DNA from: Cladorhizidae sp. MBARI D1340-BT2
Lineage: Eukaryota > Porifera > Demospongiae > Poecilosclerida > Cladorhizidae
Assembly: GCA_028752905.1 (NCBI GenBank)
Contig: JAQNBH010000009.1
Location: 25,280,370 to 25,344,369 of the forward strand
Reading direction: 5' to 3'
Length of the DNA stretch: 64,000 nt
The position numbers were made by a program, and so were the translations under genes. The first letter of the stretch is position 1; every line of letters starts with the position of its first letter. Shown in pieces: positions 44,786 through 55,764 of the stretch. The notes under the pieces were generated by a model. That model was given only the letters and a program-made list of their open reading frames with translations. It did no database searches and was not told where the DNA came from.

Positions 44786-45043
44786 TCAGGAGTCATAAAA
44801 CTCCATCAGAAGCACTGGCACTTGAAGTGTTTGGTCCAACATCCTGAGGAGTTGAAGTTGAAGCTCTGGACAAAAAGCTGCCAACTCCTTAGGGTCTAAT
44901 ACCTCATCACCAAGGAAGGAAGACACTTGACCTTCATCATCTTCATCTCTATCATAGTCAGAGAGGTCGAAACCGCCATCAAACAACAGCTCTAACACGC
45001 GAGCACGATCAAATATTTCAGCCATTATTTTGCTTGAATTCAA
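44786..45043 (-). CDS. Orphan N-terminal exon of a piggyBac-like transposase
   Basis: The exon lies at the right end of the 5.2-kb piggyBac derivative. The second Met (45025) is the likelier start: MAEIFDRARVLELLFDG, then acidic FDLSDYDRDEDDEGQV, as in piggyBac N termini. The frame ends at 44786 with no catalytic domain. Parallels 6343-6623. Confidence 0.55.
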   Translation of the reverse strand: MNSSKIMAEIFDRARVLELLFDGGFDLSDYDRDEDDEGQVSSFLGDEVLDPKELAAFCPELQLQLLRMLDQTLQVPVLLMEFYDS

Positions 45044-45224
45044 AATTGTTTGACGTCACAGTTACCTACGTGCTACGGTTCTTAAATTTTTTGGTGAAAT
45101 AGAACAGTCCATCGTGCACATTTACGGTAAGTTTTGAATATGTAGAGTCAACGGTTGATTTTTAATAATTATTAACGCGACGGTCACTCAATCTCGCGCT
45201 TCTATGCGGTGAAGCGGTTAAAAC

Positions 45225-45375
45225 ACAAACACAGAATCTCCGACTACTTGTACTTTTCATTGCGCTGCCTGGCACCAGAATGTTAGCAGTTGAATCGGAA
45301 TGGACTTCCCTGGCTGCTGGGGAGCCACTCTCGAGAACCTGAACTGAAGCCAAGACCACCAAGATCACCATATTT
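45225..45375 (+). mobile_element. Penelope-like 3' end relic (copy 2)
   Basis: Partner of 4560-4695: contains GACTTCCCTGGCTGCTGG and the ACC-rich tail also seen after the GIY-YIG domain near 54050. Confidence 0.5.
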
Positions 45376-45836
45376 TTTCTGTATTCAGTTATTTATCACA
45401 ACCTTTTTGAAATAGAAAGCCAAAGTTTGTACTTGTCATCAATAGGAGCCTCTAGCCCTAGATGCCTACTACTCTAACGCCCTAGCAGTTTTAGAACTTC
45501 TATAACTTTTGACAAACATCAGATGAAGAATTGCCAAGAAATATATATATACCATGAGATGTGTTTTTTATCTCTCATTTTTCTCAGCTAATGTTCATTG
45601 TGTATCAGTGTCAAGTTAAACAGAAACTTGGAGCTCTGGAGACTGATAATGTATTTAGGTTGTATGTGGTGAAAAATGGAAATCATTGACTTCTTTTAAT
45701 ATCATGTAATTCTGACAGTTTGTCCACCTGCACGCAATTTATTATTTAGAGGATCACGATACAGCTGTGATTTATTATCCCTACATATATAGTATGAATG
45801 CATTCTTGATTTATATTTTTATTACTGTAACTTTAG

Positions 45837-46910
45837 ACCCTGGATTGCCTACAAGTGCTGGTAGAAATATTGGGACATTAGAGGTGTTCCATTCAAAAGA
45901 TCCATACAGGTGTATACTCTATTGTTGTATTTTCTTGATTTAATGAATGTTTTATTTTTGAGACTCCATCCTTCCCTGATGAGCAAGCCAGTGAAAATCT
46001 CGGTAGGTGTAACTTACTTTGGAATACTGGATTTATTCAATCTGTTTATTTTTCCATGTGGATAATTTTTACATAAATTGATCCATACAATAAACGTGCT
46101 TTCATTAAATTAATCAACAAGCACGAAGGATTAAGAAGCACGAAGGTTATATTTTTCCTCAGGTTATCCAAGATAAAGGGAATTAATTTAGAAGTTCTAT
46201 AATTTCAAGATGAAATATATGCCAAAGGAAATGCAACATGAAATATTGTGTTCATATCCTATTTTTCTCAGCTCATGTTCAAAGATGTCAGTCAAGAAAG
46301 TAGGATTACTCTGACAATTTTTACATTTGCTCTACAAAAACATGGGCAAGCATTCTTTTAAAACACAATGGGAAAAGTAGGTCCTAAAACTACACCACTC
46401 TAGTATGGCACCAAACATTGATTGTATTATCTTGTATGCACACAGTATAAACGCATTCTAAAATGTCCCATTTTTTATCCAGGATTGCCTACAAATGATG
46501 TTCCTACTTTTGGCCTCTCAGGAGATGGTCTTCCAGCCATACTTGTGAGCCAATACTCTATTATATTGTTTTCTTGCCTATTTTAATGTGTTGCTTTGTT
46601 AATCCTACAGGCTCTATCCTTGACTGGTGAGCAAGCCTATGAAATTCCGGTTTGTTTGGAATACTGTTTAGATGAGGTGTTTATGACAAAATTCTCTCGG
46701 AACAAATAAAGAAATTTTGTAATCTCATTGTCATAAGAACCCTAATATTGTATAGGATAGCTTGATTAGAACATCTGTGAGATTTACATCAATATGAATA
46801 CATGCTGAGAAAAATGTCATATGAAAGATTGTGTCTATTGATAACCTATTTTTCTCAAATCATGTCTCAAACATTAAATTTGCACTTCAGTTTGCATAGG
46901 AACATAGTCA
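45837..46910 (+). pseudogene. Exon unit 1 of the A/B array (copy 2)
   Basis: A 45837-45909 (73 bases, frame broken by an indel), B 45963-46002 (40), A 46483-46544 (62, open), B 46611-46649 (39, one short), terminal exon from about 46887 ending in TAG after a few codons. The intron before the second B contains the empty TTAA (46583-46586) matching the piggyBac insertion of copy 1. Confidence 0.5.
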
Positions 46911-48040
46911 GCACCTTCCACATTACAAGTATCCACTATGCAATTTTCTCTGATGACTGGATGCTTGTAGCGACCGCCCAGTGCATCATAGTAATGTGAC
47001 AGATAGCAAAGATATAAGGAAAGTTAGCAATAAAAATCCATTGGTAGACTTTGTTGAACCTGAAGTCGACTACTTGATAGTTTTAATCAATGAGGGGATC
47101 AATAACGCCTTAGCTAAAGTAGAGGCACCAGCTAGACATTGAAACAACCAGCAAATCCTCACCTAGGGCTAACTAACCTCTAACTTTATTGCAATGGTAA
47201 AACACAACCAGCAAATCCTCACCTAGATCTAACTAACTTCTATCTTCATTGCAATGGTAACACAGGGTGTGCATTTTACAATCAACATTCAAATTTCATA
47301 ATTCAAGCACCCACCTTAGATGTTCAAGGCGAGTGAGTAGTTCGACTCCCTTTATTTCCCTTAGGGTAGGTATGTATTTTTATAGCCAGGTATTGCAATG
47401 GTACTCTCTATATTCAATGGAGGTTGATATTAAAAAAATCATGTCTTAGCTCTAACTTATTTAAGCAGTTTCTTAGCATCCTGATGGTAGTTTCTTCCAT
47501 CTTTAGTTCAAAAAGGAATTCCAGCTTACCATGATACTTCACTATGGTAGTGCCTGGTGGACATTAAAAAAAATCAATGAAATTTATTTTAAGTCTATCC
47601 ATTACAAACTAAAATTGGTAAAGAACATAAACACAATAATTGAATTGTATGTGTGGAGCTAATCTGAGAGCTGAATCAGCAGCTACATGCTCTAGCCTCC
47701 TACTGCTCTACAGCTGTAGCATTTTAGAACTTGTATAATTTTTTCCAACATTCTGATGAAGAAGTTCCGATAAATATAGTGTATAAGATGTAGTCAGCTT
47801 GTGTTCATTGTGTATTGGTGTAAAGTTAAAACAGCTCTGGGCAGAGAGTGTGTTACAATGGAGGTAGGTGAAAGTTGGAAGACATTCATCTCCTTTCAAA
47901 GTCTTATAATATTGACAGTTTTTCCACTTATTCTTTATAAATGCACTGTACTTTGTTGATTATTGTGCCACCAAGGATAAGCTCTGATTTATTGTCCTTA
48001 CATAGTATGAATACATTCTTGATATATACTCAAACTTTAG
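46911..48040. other. Spacer between exon units, copy 2
   Basis: Matches 7200-7900 in copy 1 with local rearrangement. The frames at 47267-47449 and 47708-47899 show no family features. Confidence 0.45.
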
Positions 48041-48111
48041 ATCCTGGATTGCCTATAAGTGGTGGTCCAAAACTTAGGACATCAGGTCTTCCATCACAAC
48101 CATCCAGACAT
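48041..48111 (+). CDS. Single A exon, extra unit, copy 2
   Basis: 71 bases, 2 + 3n, open (contains RTSGLPSQPSRH), with a CTTTAG acceptor and GTGAGC donor. Its partner B exon at about 48175 (ACTCAATCCTTA) is cut by the copied integrase exon segment. Confidence 0.45.
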
Positions 48112-48193
48112 GTGAGCCAATAATAATCTATCGTATTGTTTGCTTGCTTAATTTTACAGTGATTGTTTTAACTTTCAAACTCAATCCTTATAA

Positions 48194-48575
48194 TAAGACG
48201 ATGCTAAATACCAACATATTTGGTACTATTAATATTACCTGTCCTCGAGTCATAAACCCAGAAGAAATGATAGGTTTAAGTGGGGCACTGTTGGTTTGTG
48301 GCTTCTGAAGGTTAATCACACTACATAATTGAACGAACTTCTCCACAACAGATCTTGGTAGACACGCATAGTTCGAAGAAATCTAGAGGGAGTATGGTGA
48401 AGACAGAGAATTGAATTACCTTTGATAACCAAAACAGATCACTATTATAAAATGTCGCTGGTTGTTTACCACATTCTAAAACAACAGGATTAACCCATGG
48501 GTATTTAGATATTCACATTAAAAAGCTGAGAGGTGGATGCTTGCTGTATCTAGTGGATGAAACGGACACACCCAT
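48194..48575 (-). mobile_element. Copied exon 3 of the KRBA2-like integrase gene with flanking introns
   Basis: 382 bases matching 37301-37684 (384 bases) and spanning the whole exon plus parts of both introns, so it came from genomic DNA and not from a spliced RNA. Unlike the source as it stands now, the frame is intact: it lacks the two-base insertion and its last codon is CAG where the source has TAG (reverse complement of 48239-48241 against 37346-37348). It ends abruptly in A/B array sequence on both sides. Confidence 0.85.
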
Positions 48576-48930
48576 CCTAGCAGATATAAAAAATTAACGA
48601 ATTAAAATCTGGATTCATTAAAAAAATATATTTTTAGGTCCATCTATAACAAACTGAAATTGGTAAAGAACTGAAATTGGTAAGGAACATCAACACTATA
48701 ATTGACTTGTTTATGTGTGCAATATTTAGCTAAACTGAGCTCAATTGGCACCTACATGTTGCATGCTTGCAACCAGCACCATTCTATGCTTGAATTGCTT
48801 GACTCATATTCTATTCTTGCTCGGTTGCAATGCATCGACTGCTATAATTGTTTGTGCTCTATTAGAGTTTGATATGCTTTATTTGAGTTTCAGCTATAGA
48901 ATTAAAATTTATTAGAGCTGTCAGAAACTG

Positions 48931-49446
48931 CCCTTGCATGTAGGAGGTGTAAATGCCTCCAGCTCGTGAATGAGTCAAACTAATCTTCCTCCACATCATT
49001 ATAAGATGCATCTGGGTGAGTTCCATACATATTCAATTCGCTCAATACATGGAATTATGAACTCCTCCGGAACTTTAAACCTGAAATTATTAACTAAGCT
49101 CACTCTCTAACAATAGATAGTGAAGATGATGGTCATTTCTACTCCAATGATGAGAAACTCAACCAGCATTTGCTTTTAGTATGAGGAAGAGAGCAACATG
49201 TGGAGATTTTGTCTTTTGGGGGCATAGATTACAGTTAGCTATATGGATCAGTCCCACAACTTCTCCATGTATGTAGACACCTTCCGAACACAAGAAAATT
49301 TATAACAGCCTCAATCATCCATTCAGTAAAAACAAAAGCACATCAAACTCAAATAAAATATGCCAAATATTTTGCAAACAAAAATTTGCAGCTGTTCTGC
49401 TATGACAAGTACATTCTGTTGTAAACTGTGATTATATAAAATTTAG
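48931..49446. other. Unassigned stretch, copy 2 only
   Basis: Does not match copy 1. No exon or transposon ends recognised. Confidence 0.4.
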
Positions 49447-49620
49447 TTCCTGGATTGCCTACAAGTACTATACAAAAAGGAAGGACATGAGGAGGAGGGC
49501 TTCCACTCAAGACACCCGCACAAGTGACTATTATTGTATGAGGTTGTTTATTATAATAATGATTGTTCTCTTCTTCAGCTTTAACCTTTTTCTGTTGAGT
49601 AAACTGATGAATATCCTGGT
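49447..49620 (+). pseudogene. Degenerate A/B exon pair
   Basis: A-like 49447-49523 (an in-frame TGA arises from a GA-rich expansion) and B-like about 49580-49619 (CTGTTGAGTAAACTGATGAA) with a good donor. An older, decayed copy of the unit. Confidence 0.4.
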
Positions 49621-50093
49621 ATGTGTAAGTTACTGTGGAACACTGCTATGGATTTTTGTTTTTACCATATGAATTATGCAAAAGAATTATGCAAAATAAA
49701 TCGATTTTTTTTATCAAAAGGAGCCACTAGCCCTCATTCTAACCCATGCTGCCTACAGTTCTAGCGCTCTAGTATTTTAGAACTTGTATAATTTTTTTCA
49801 ACAATCTGATGATGAAGTACCGAGAAATATGTACTATAAGATGGTGTCAGATTATGTTCATTGTGTATTAGTGATTTGGTGTAAAGTTTAATAGCTCTGG
49901 ACAGATGTTGTATTTCCATATATCTAGGTGAAAAGAATGCTATCACCTCCATTTAAGGTCATGTAATTATGACGTTATGTCCACTTGTTCTTAGTAATGC
50001 ACTGCAATTTACTATAATACAGGTCAGATTTATTATCCCTACATATATAGTATGAATGCATTCTTGATTTATATTTAGATTACTGAACTTTAG

Positions 50094-51205
50094 ACCCTCG
50101 ATTGCCTACAAGTGCTGGTACAAAAATTGAGACATCAGGTCATCCAATTAAAAGATCCACACAGGTGTGCCAATCTTCTATGGTTGTGTTTGCTAGATTT
50201 AATGAATGTTTTATTTTACAGACTCTATCCTTCTCTGATAAACAAGCCAGAGATAATACTGGTATGTGTAAATTAGTTTGGAATACTGGATAATATTTAT
50301 GTGGATAGTTTTACAAAAATTGGCCCACACAATGAAAGTGTCCACATCAAATTACAAGAAACACAAGGGTTATTTTTAACCTTGTGTTATCAAGATAAAG
50401 GGATCCACTTTTTAATTAGTAAAGATGCTATGATTAGAAATGTGAAGGCCCAGCTACTATTTGAAAAGAGGTCTTGAAGTTCTATAATTTCAAAATGAAT
50501 TATAATAATATCAATTGAAATGCAATATGAAATAATGTATCTATTCATATCCTATTTTCATCAGCTTAGTTCAAAGATGTAAGTCAAGAAAGTAGGGTGA
50601 CTATTACAATTTTAACATGTGCTCTAAAAAAATATGGTTTTAAATTATCACAGAAAATGTGAAAAGTGGGTTTTAAAAGTACACCACTCTAGTATGGCAC
50701 CAAACATTGATTGTATTAGCATAGCAGCCACCACTATGCAGTATGAGTGCATTCTCTGATTAAACATATATTTTATCCAGGATTTCCTACAAGTGCTGTT
50801 CCAAAATTTGACCTATCAGAAGGTCTTCATCCACACATGTGAGCTAATACTCTTTGATTGCTTATTTTAATGTGATTTTTTGTTAATACTACAGGTTCAA
50901 TCCTTTTCTGATCAGCAAGCATATGAAATTCCTGGTATGTGTTACTTACTTTGGAATACTGTTTGGGTATTTATGGGATTTTAGGCATTCTTAACAAAAC
51001 CTCTTGGAACAAATAAAGAAATTATGTTATGCCTCTGACATAAGAAGCCTAATAATCTATATGTCTAGCTGGTTTAGAACATCTGTTATTTTTTTACATC
51101 AATATGAAGACATGCAGAGAAATATGTCATGAAAAGTTGTGTATTGATAACCCATTTTTCTCAGCTAATGTCGTGAAATTAAATTTTATTTTCAGTTAGC
51201 TTATG
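50094..51205 (+). CDS. Exon unit 2 of the A/B array (copy 2)
   Basis: A 50094-50164 (71), B 50222-50261 (40), A 50781-50838 (58; one base short, frame broken), B 50895-50934 (40), terminal exon starting after ATTTTCAG near 51195 and stopping at once (TTAGCTTATGA). The splice sites lost in copy 1 (AG before B, GT after the last B) are intact here, so this is the better preserved unit. Its one visible lesion is the deletion in the second A. Confidence 0.5.
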
Positions 51206-51289
51206 ATCATAGTCGGCACCATCTACAATGCAAGTACCAACTTTGCAGTTTTCTGTGATGAATTGACTGGGTGGATATAGCAACAAATA

Positions 51290-51992
51290 TAACATGTAAC
51301 AATTATGTCAAATAACAATAACAATATGCCAAATAACATTAATAACACGTAACAATATACCAAATAAAAATATAAACAATATGCCAAATAACAGTAATAA
51401 CATGTAACAATATGCCAAATAACAATAATAGCATGCAACAATATACGCCAAAATAACAATAATAACATGTAACAATATACCAAATAACAATAATTACATG
51501 TAACAATATACCTAACAACAATAATAACATGTAACAATATACTAAATAACAATAATAACATGTAACAGTATACCAAATTACAGTAACAATAATTATACCA
51601 AATAACAATAATAACATTTAACAATTATGCCAAATAACAATAATAACATGTAACAATATGCCAAATAACAATAATAACATGTAACAATATACCAAACAAC
51701 AATAATTACATGTAACAATTTGCCAAATAACAATAATAACATGTAACAATATGCCAAATAACAATAATAACATGTAACAATAATTATTATAACAATTTTC
51801 CAAATAACAATAATAAAATGTAACAATATGCCAAATAACAATAATAACATGTAACAATATATCAAATAACAATAATAACATGTAACAATATGCCAAATAA
51901 CAATAATAACATGTAACAATATATCAAATAACAATAATAACATGTAACAATATGCCAAATAACAATATTAATATGTAACAATATATCAAATA
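51290..51992. repeat. 31-bp satellite array (copy 2), about 22 units
   Basis: Same unit as 9018-9415. Uninterrupted here. Produces long, spurious minus-strand frames (51593-51958, 51223-51624). Confidence 0.95.
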
Positions 51993-52542
51993 ACACCGTA
52001 GGTCTCACAGGAGATGTGGTATTCATGTAAGATCTCAGTTCTTACTTTTGGGTAGTCTTTCTGCTGATCTGCAGGCATGGAGATGACAGCAGTGAGACCT
52101 TCACCGGAGAGGGAGCTGCGTAAGATGATGGCCCACTGATTACGTGGCCATTAGCCAGCCTCAGCCGTAGCCTCAAATGCCTCCAGGTTGGTCCCCATAC
52201 CATCCGTCCCTTCAGTAAACTAAGGGATGGATAGCTAAGGCAGCGGAGGGGGTCGAGGTGCAGTAGGGAGAGGTCTGGCCAACATCTGCAGGAACCTCTG
52301 CTGCTGCAGAGCCTCTCTCTCCTCCTGCCTAGCCTGGGCTTCTCGAGTCTCTCTCTCTTCCTGTTTAGCCTGGGCCTCCTCCCATTTCTGTGCCTCTCGA
52401 TCTGACCGAGTCTGGTCGATTTAGATCCACTGCTGGAGGAGTCTGTCCATGGGATCGATAGGAAAGTTGGCCACTGGGGTGCTCCCATGACCTCGACGGG
52501 ATTCTTGGAGCATCCTTCTCTCCTTCTCCTCTGACGTGTCAA
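51993..52542 (-). pseudogene. gag fragment, SCAN-like capsid (copy 2)
   Basis: Partner of 10264-10812. The coiled coil is shortened, the frame is shifted by small indels, and the ATG has become ACG. It is truncated by the satellite at the same position as copy 1. It keeps the stretch lost in copy 1 by the 10-base deletion. Confidence 0.7.
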
Positions 52543-52719
52543 GTCAGGGTGATTGGGAAGAGAGGAAAAAAATTAAATCAATACAAACTACAAAACCTCT
52601 TCCTGGCTACTGAAGGGTCGGTTTTCAAACCACAAGGCCATGCCCTGGGTGTCTCCAGCTAGCTAAGCAACTCCTCTTCGCTAGCTACTGGCTGGTCCAG
52701 AATTTCCTTTTTACAAGAG

Positions 52720-52737
52720 ATCCCACCGCTGACGCCA
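52720..52737 (-). promoter_or_regulatory. Primer binding site, tRNA-Leu type (copy 2)
   Basis: On the minus strand TGGCGTCAGCGGTGGGAT, one base after the LTR-like end CCCCGACA. Confidence 0.55.
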
Positions 52738-52738
52738 C

Positions 52739-53150
52739 TGTCGGGGAAATTTCACCCTTATCTAAAACCTTTGTTCCTCAATAAGAAAATGGTACTGCTG
52801 TAGCCCGAGCGGTTAGCTACCTCTGGGTTAATACACCGCGATGCCTAGGTATTCCAGGCATTGCCTACTCCATCAATCAACCTTACCTAGACCACTGATC
52901 TCTGTGACCCAAGTCTAAGTCCTCTCTACTTAGGACCTTACTCCAATGTCACCCCTCAGGTTGACTCACTCTATCTCTTTGTCCCTGTCAGGGAAGTAAG
53001 CATACACCTTGATATACTTACAACTACCAGACAAAACTCCAGAGTCCCACTCTGGTGCCTTACAATACAGGTATTTCTTAACAGTCACCTGATATGCATA
53101 TTGCTCTAGAACAGTTATCACAATGCCTCCTTGGGATTGTGGTGGTGTAG
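52739..53150 (-). mobile_element. 5' LTR of the gag fragment (copy 2)
   Basis: Matches 11015-11430. Outer edge approximate. Confidence 0.5.
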
Positions 53151-53164
53151 TCATCCATTAGCTG

Positions 53165-54085
53165 TTGGTTGTGTTTTGTGGTTATGGTGGGTTATTGTTT
53201 GAAAAGTCAGGGAGTGGTCCTGTTGATTTCCCTGACAGTAGCAATACAGTATACAGGATCCCATCCAAAGACCCATCCATAGATGAGGCAGTTGAAGTAA
53301 TTTTTGTAATGTTGACGAAAGATGAGAGCTTGAGGGAGAAGACTACACTAGTGGCTGACAGGATTTCTGAAATGTTGGAATTGTGCCTGAAATCCACCTA
53401 CATCAGATTTCAAGAAAAATACTACGAGCAACAAGAGGGTGTAGCAATGGGCTCTCCAGTATCTGCAGTAGTAGACAACCTTTATGTGGAATTCTTTGAG
53501 GAATTGTCGCTCACAACTGCCCCACTAAAGCCAACAGATACGTGGATGATACCTTCTGCATTTTGAAGAAGTGAAGTGAGCAGGACTTGTAGACCATCTC
53601 AACAACAACAAGCCATCCATAAAGCAGGGATGAGTGAAGACATCAGGAGGGTCTGCAGGAAGTTTAACATAAAAGTCGTCTTCAGATCAGGAAGACCTCT
53701 GAGGACACAACTGAGCAGAGTGAAGGATGTTTTACCAGCTAGAATGCACTCACGTGTTGTGTACTGCATTCCTTGTAGCTGTGGGAAATACTACATAGGG
53801 GGGACCATCTGAAGACTGGAGACCTGAGTGAAAGAACATCAAGATGCCTGTAGAAATTGTCATAAAGAGAAGTCTGCAATTGCTGAGCATGCATGGGATA
53901 ATGGACATCCTATTTTCTGGGAGGAAGCCACCATCTTTGACCAGGCCAGAAGACAGAAGGAACTGCTAGTGAAGGTGGCATTGCACATTGGCCTAGCACC
54001 AAAGTGTGAGTGTTTCAATTGAGACTGTGGAATGGACTTGCCTGGCTGCTGGAGAACTACCCTGAACTTGAAGCCACGACCACCA
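53165..54085 (+). pseudogene. Penelope-like element: RT fragment and GIY-YIG endonuclease
   Basis: Penelope-like elements encode an RT followed by a GIY-YIG nuclease that nicks target DNA. 53165-53566 reads the RT region (QQEGVAMGSPVSAVVDNLYV) with a frame break before the YVDD motif near 53540. A deletion then removes the rest of the RT. 53576-54022 reads the end of the RT, then the endonuclease: VVYCIPCSCGKYYIGGTI, KEHQDACRN, then AEHAWDNGHPIFWEE. The frame has two TGA codons (53810, 53825), each where family members have Arg CGA: C-to-T changes at CpG. The coding part ends near 54020 with a tail shared with 4560 and 45225. Confidence 0.85.
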
Positions 54086-54122
54086 TAATTACATTTATAT
54101 AAATTTTTTAATAATTTTTATA

Positions 54123-54575
<453 letters not shown>

Positions 54576-54719
54576 ATTTTATATATGGATTTGTTGTTTT
54601 ATTTATTTGTTTATTTATGTATGTACATTTTTATTTGTTGTTGATTTAATTTTATTTATATATTATTTTTTTTTTTCATTTATTTATTTTATTTATTTAA
54701 TTTTTTTAATTTTTTTTAC

Positions 54720-54905
54720 ATCCGCTGCACGTGCTAGGTGCGTGTACTGCCACGTGGTGGATAGGTAGCTACTGGTATAAAACAGGCTCACATGAGCCTT
54801 AGTGTCACATTATTCCTGATGAAGACGAACATCTAGTCGAAATGTCGAGAATGAAAATTGAAGTTGATTAACTGAGAAGGTGATTTTAATGTCACCTAAC
54901 AGGTA
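54720..54905 (+). mobile_element. Penelope terminal-repeat-like stretch with hammerhead-like motif
   Basis: Contains a TATAAAA box (54777), an imperfect palindrome GGCTCACATGAGCC, then CTGATGAAGAC ... GTCGAAATGTC at about 54815-54848. CUGAUGA plus GAAA are the two conserved hammerhead strands, separated by a GAC/GTC stem. One extra A after CTGATGA departs from the strict core. Penelope-like elements are reported to carry hammerhead motifs in their terminal repeats, so the location fits. Confidence 0.35.
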
Positions 54906-55764
54906 TATCATGGAAGCAAGTCAGCGTTCTTCTCTGTAACTAGCGATCATTTATACTTGAGCCAAGAATTGATTGTAAAATATTTACTATACCCACAGAG
55001 ATCAGAATGCTCACTTGGCTTCCATTAAGCTCAAGTGCACTGTCCCTGCGACATCCATACATGTGAACGAACTCTAGGGATACACATACAATATATTTGT
55101 TTCAACATGTCCTTCATCTCTGTCTGTCCTTACTTTATAGGAGGTGAGTTACAGTATTCTATGGCTAGGATGCCAGACTTCAATTTAATTGAACATGTCT
55201 CTTGGCTCTCTGTGTCCAACCTTCTTCATGAAATCATCATAGTATGTAAGTTACAGATCTAGGATTACATGCCTTGATCAACTTTAATTAATTTACATGT
55301 CTCTTGGCTCTCTGTGTCCAACCTACATGTATTTCATGAAACCATCATAGTATGTAAGTTACAGTATATCTTAATCTAGGATTACATGTCTTGATCAACT
55401 TTAATTAATTTTCATGTCTCTTGGCAGAAGGCTACATATTATTATTATATAAAACTTTATTTCTTGTTCTGCTTTATGTGAGTGGGCGGAGGAAGTGATA
55501 AAAATTTATATAACAAATAATAAAACTTACTGACAATCACAAATTGCCATCATAAACAGACTCTTCCTTACCTTTACTGCTGTCTCTGCAAGCCAATGAA
55601 AGCACCTGGCTAGCCTGAAATCCCTCCACTATTTATAAAATATCCACTCCTGCTTGGATTTATGCAGCGGCATCTAGGAGGACATGGCATTGTAGGTGCT
55701 AGCTAACATCAGGAGAGAAAGAGTTAAGCTGTACATGCTTCTTCTGTGATGGTTTGGCATTTGT
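54906..55764. repeat. Third copy of the 18.7 / 24.4-kb segment family
   Basis: 54908-55060 matches 18740-18880 and 24400-24590 with a 14-base loss that breaks the frame. 55125-55430 holds three ~115-bp repeat units. 55430-55720 matches 23950-24260. Confidence 0.7.

Larger units (their letters stand above)
40041..45217 (-). mobile_element. piggyBac-like derivative, 5.2 kb, carrying a nested hAT
   Basis: TTAA at 40037-40040 and 45218-45221. Ends CCCTTTCACCGTCG and, inverted, CCGCTTCACCGCAT are close to those of the 5899-6793 element. Copy 1 has the uninterrupted target region near 4545 (GCCAGCCATA then AAAACA). Without the hAT (41108-44552) it is about 1.7 kb. It keeps an N-terminal and a C-terminal transposase piece on the minus strand and lacks the catalytic DDD region. 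Confidence 0.8.
38970..53580. repeat. Segmental duplication, copy 2 (partner 3437-11850)
   Basis: Same internal order as copy 1. Lengthened by the 40041-45217 piggyBac-like insertion with its nested hAT, by an extra partial exon unit around 48.0-49.7 kb, and by a copied integrase exon at 48194-48575. Its left edge abuts exon 1 of the KRBA2-like integrase gene (38884). Confidence 0.8.

Noticed and set aside
52795..52840. Sequence GTAGCCCGAGCGGTTAGCTA in the LTR as a tRNA gene
   Set aside because: Resembles the start of a tRNA-Leu, but no acceptor stem, anticodon arm or T arm can be paired around it.
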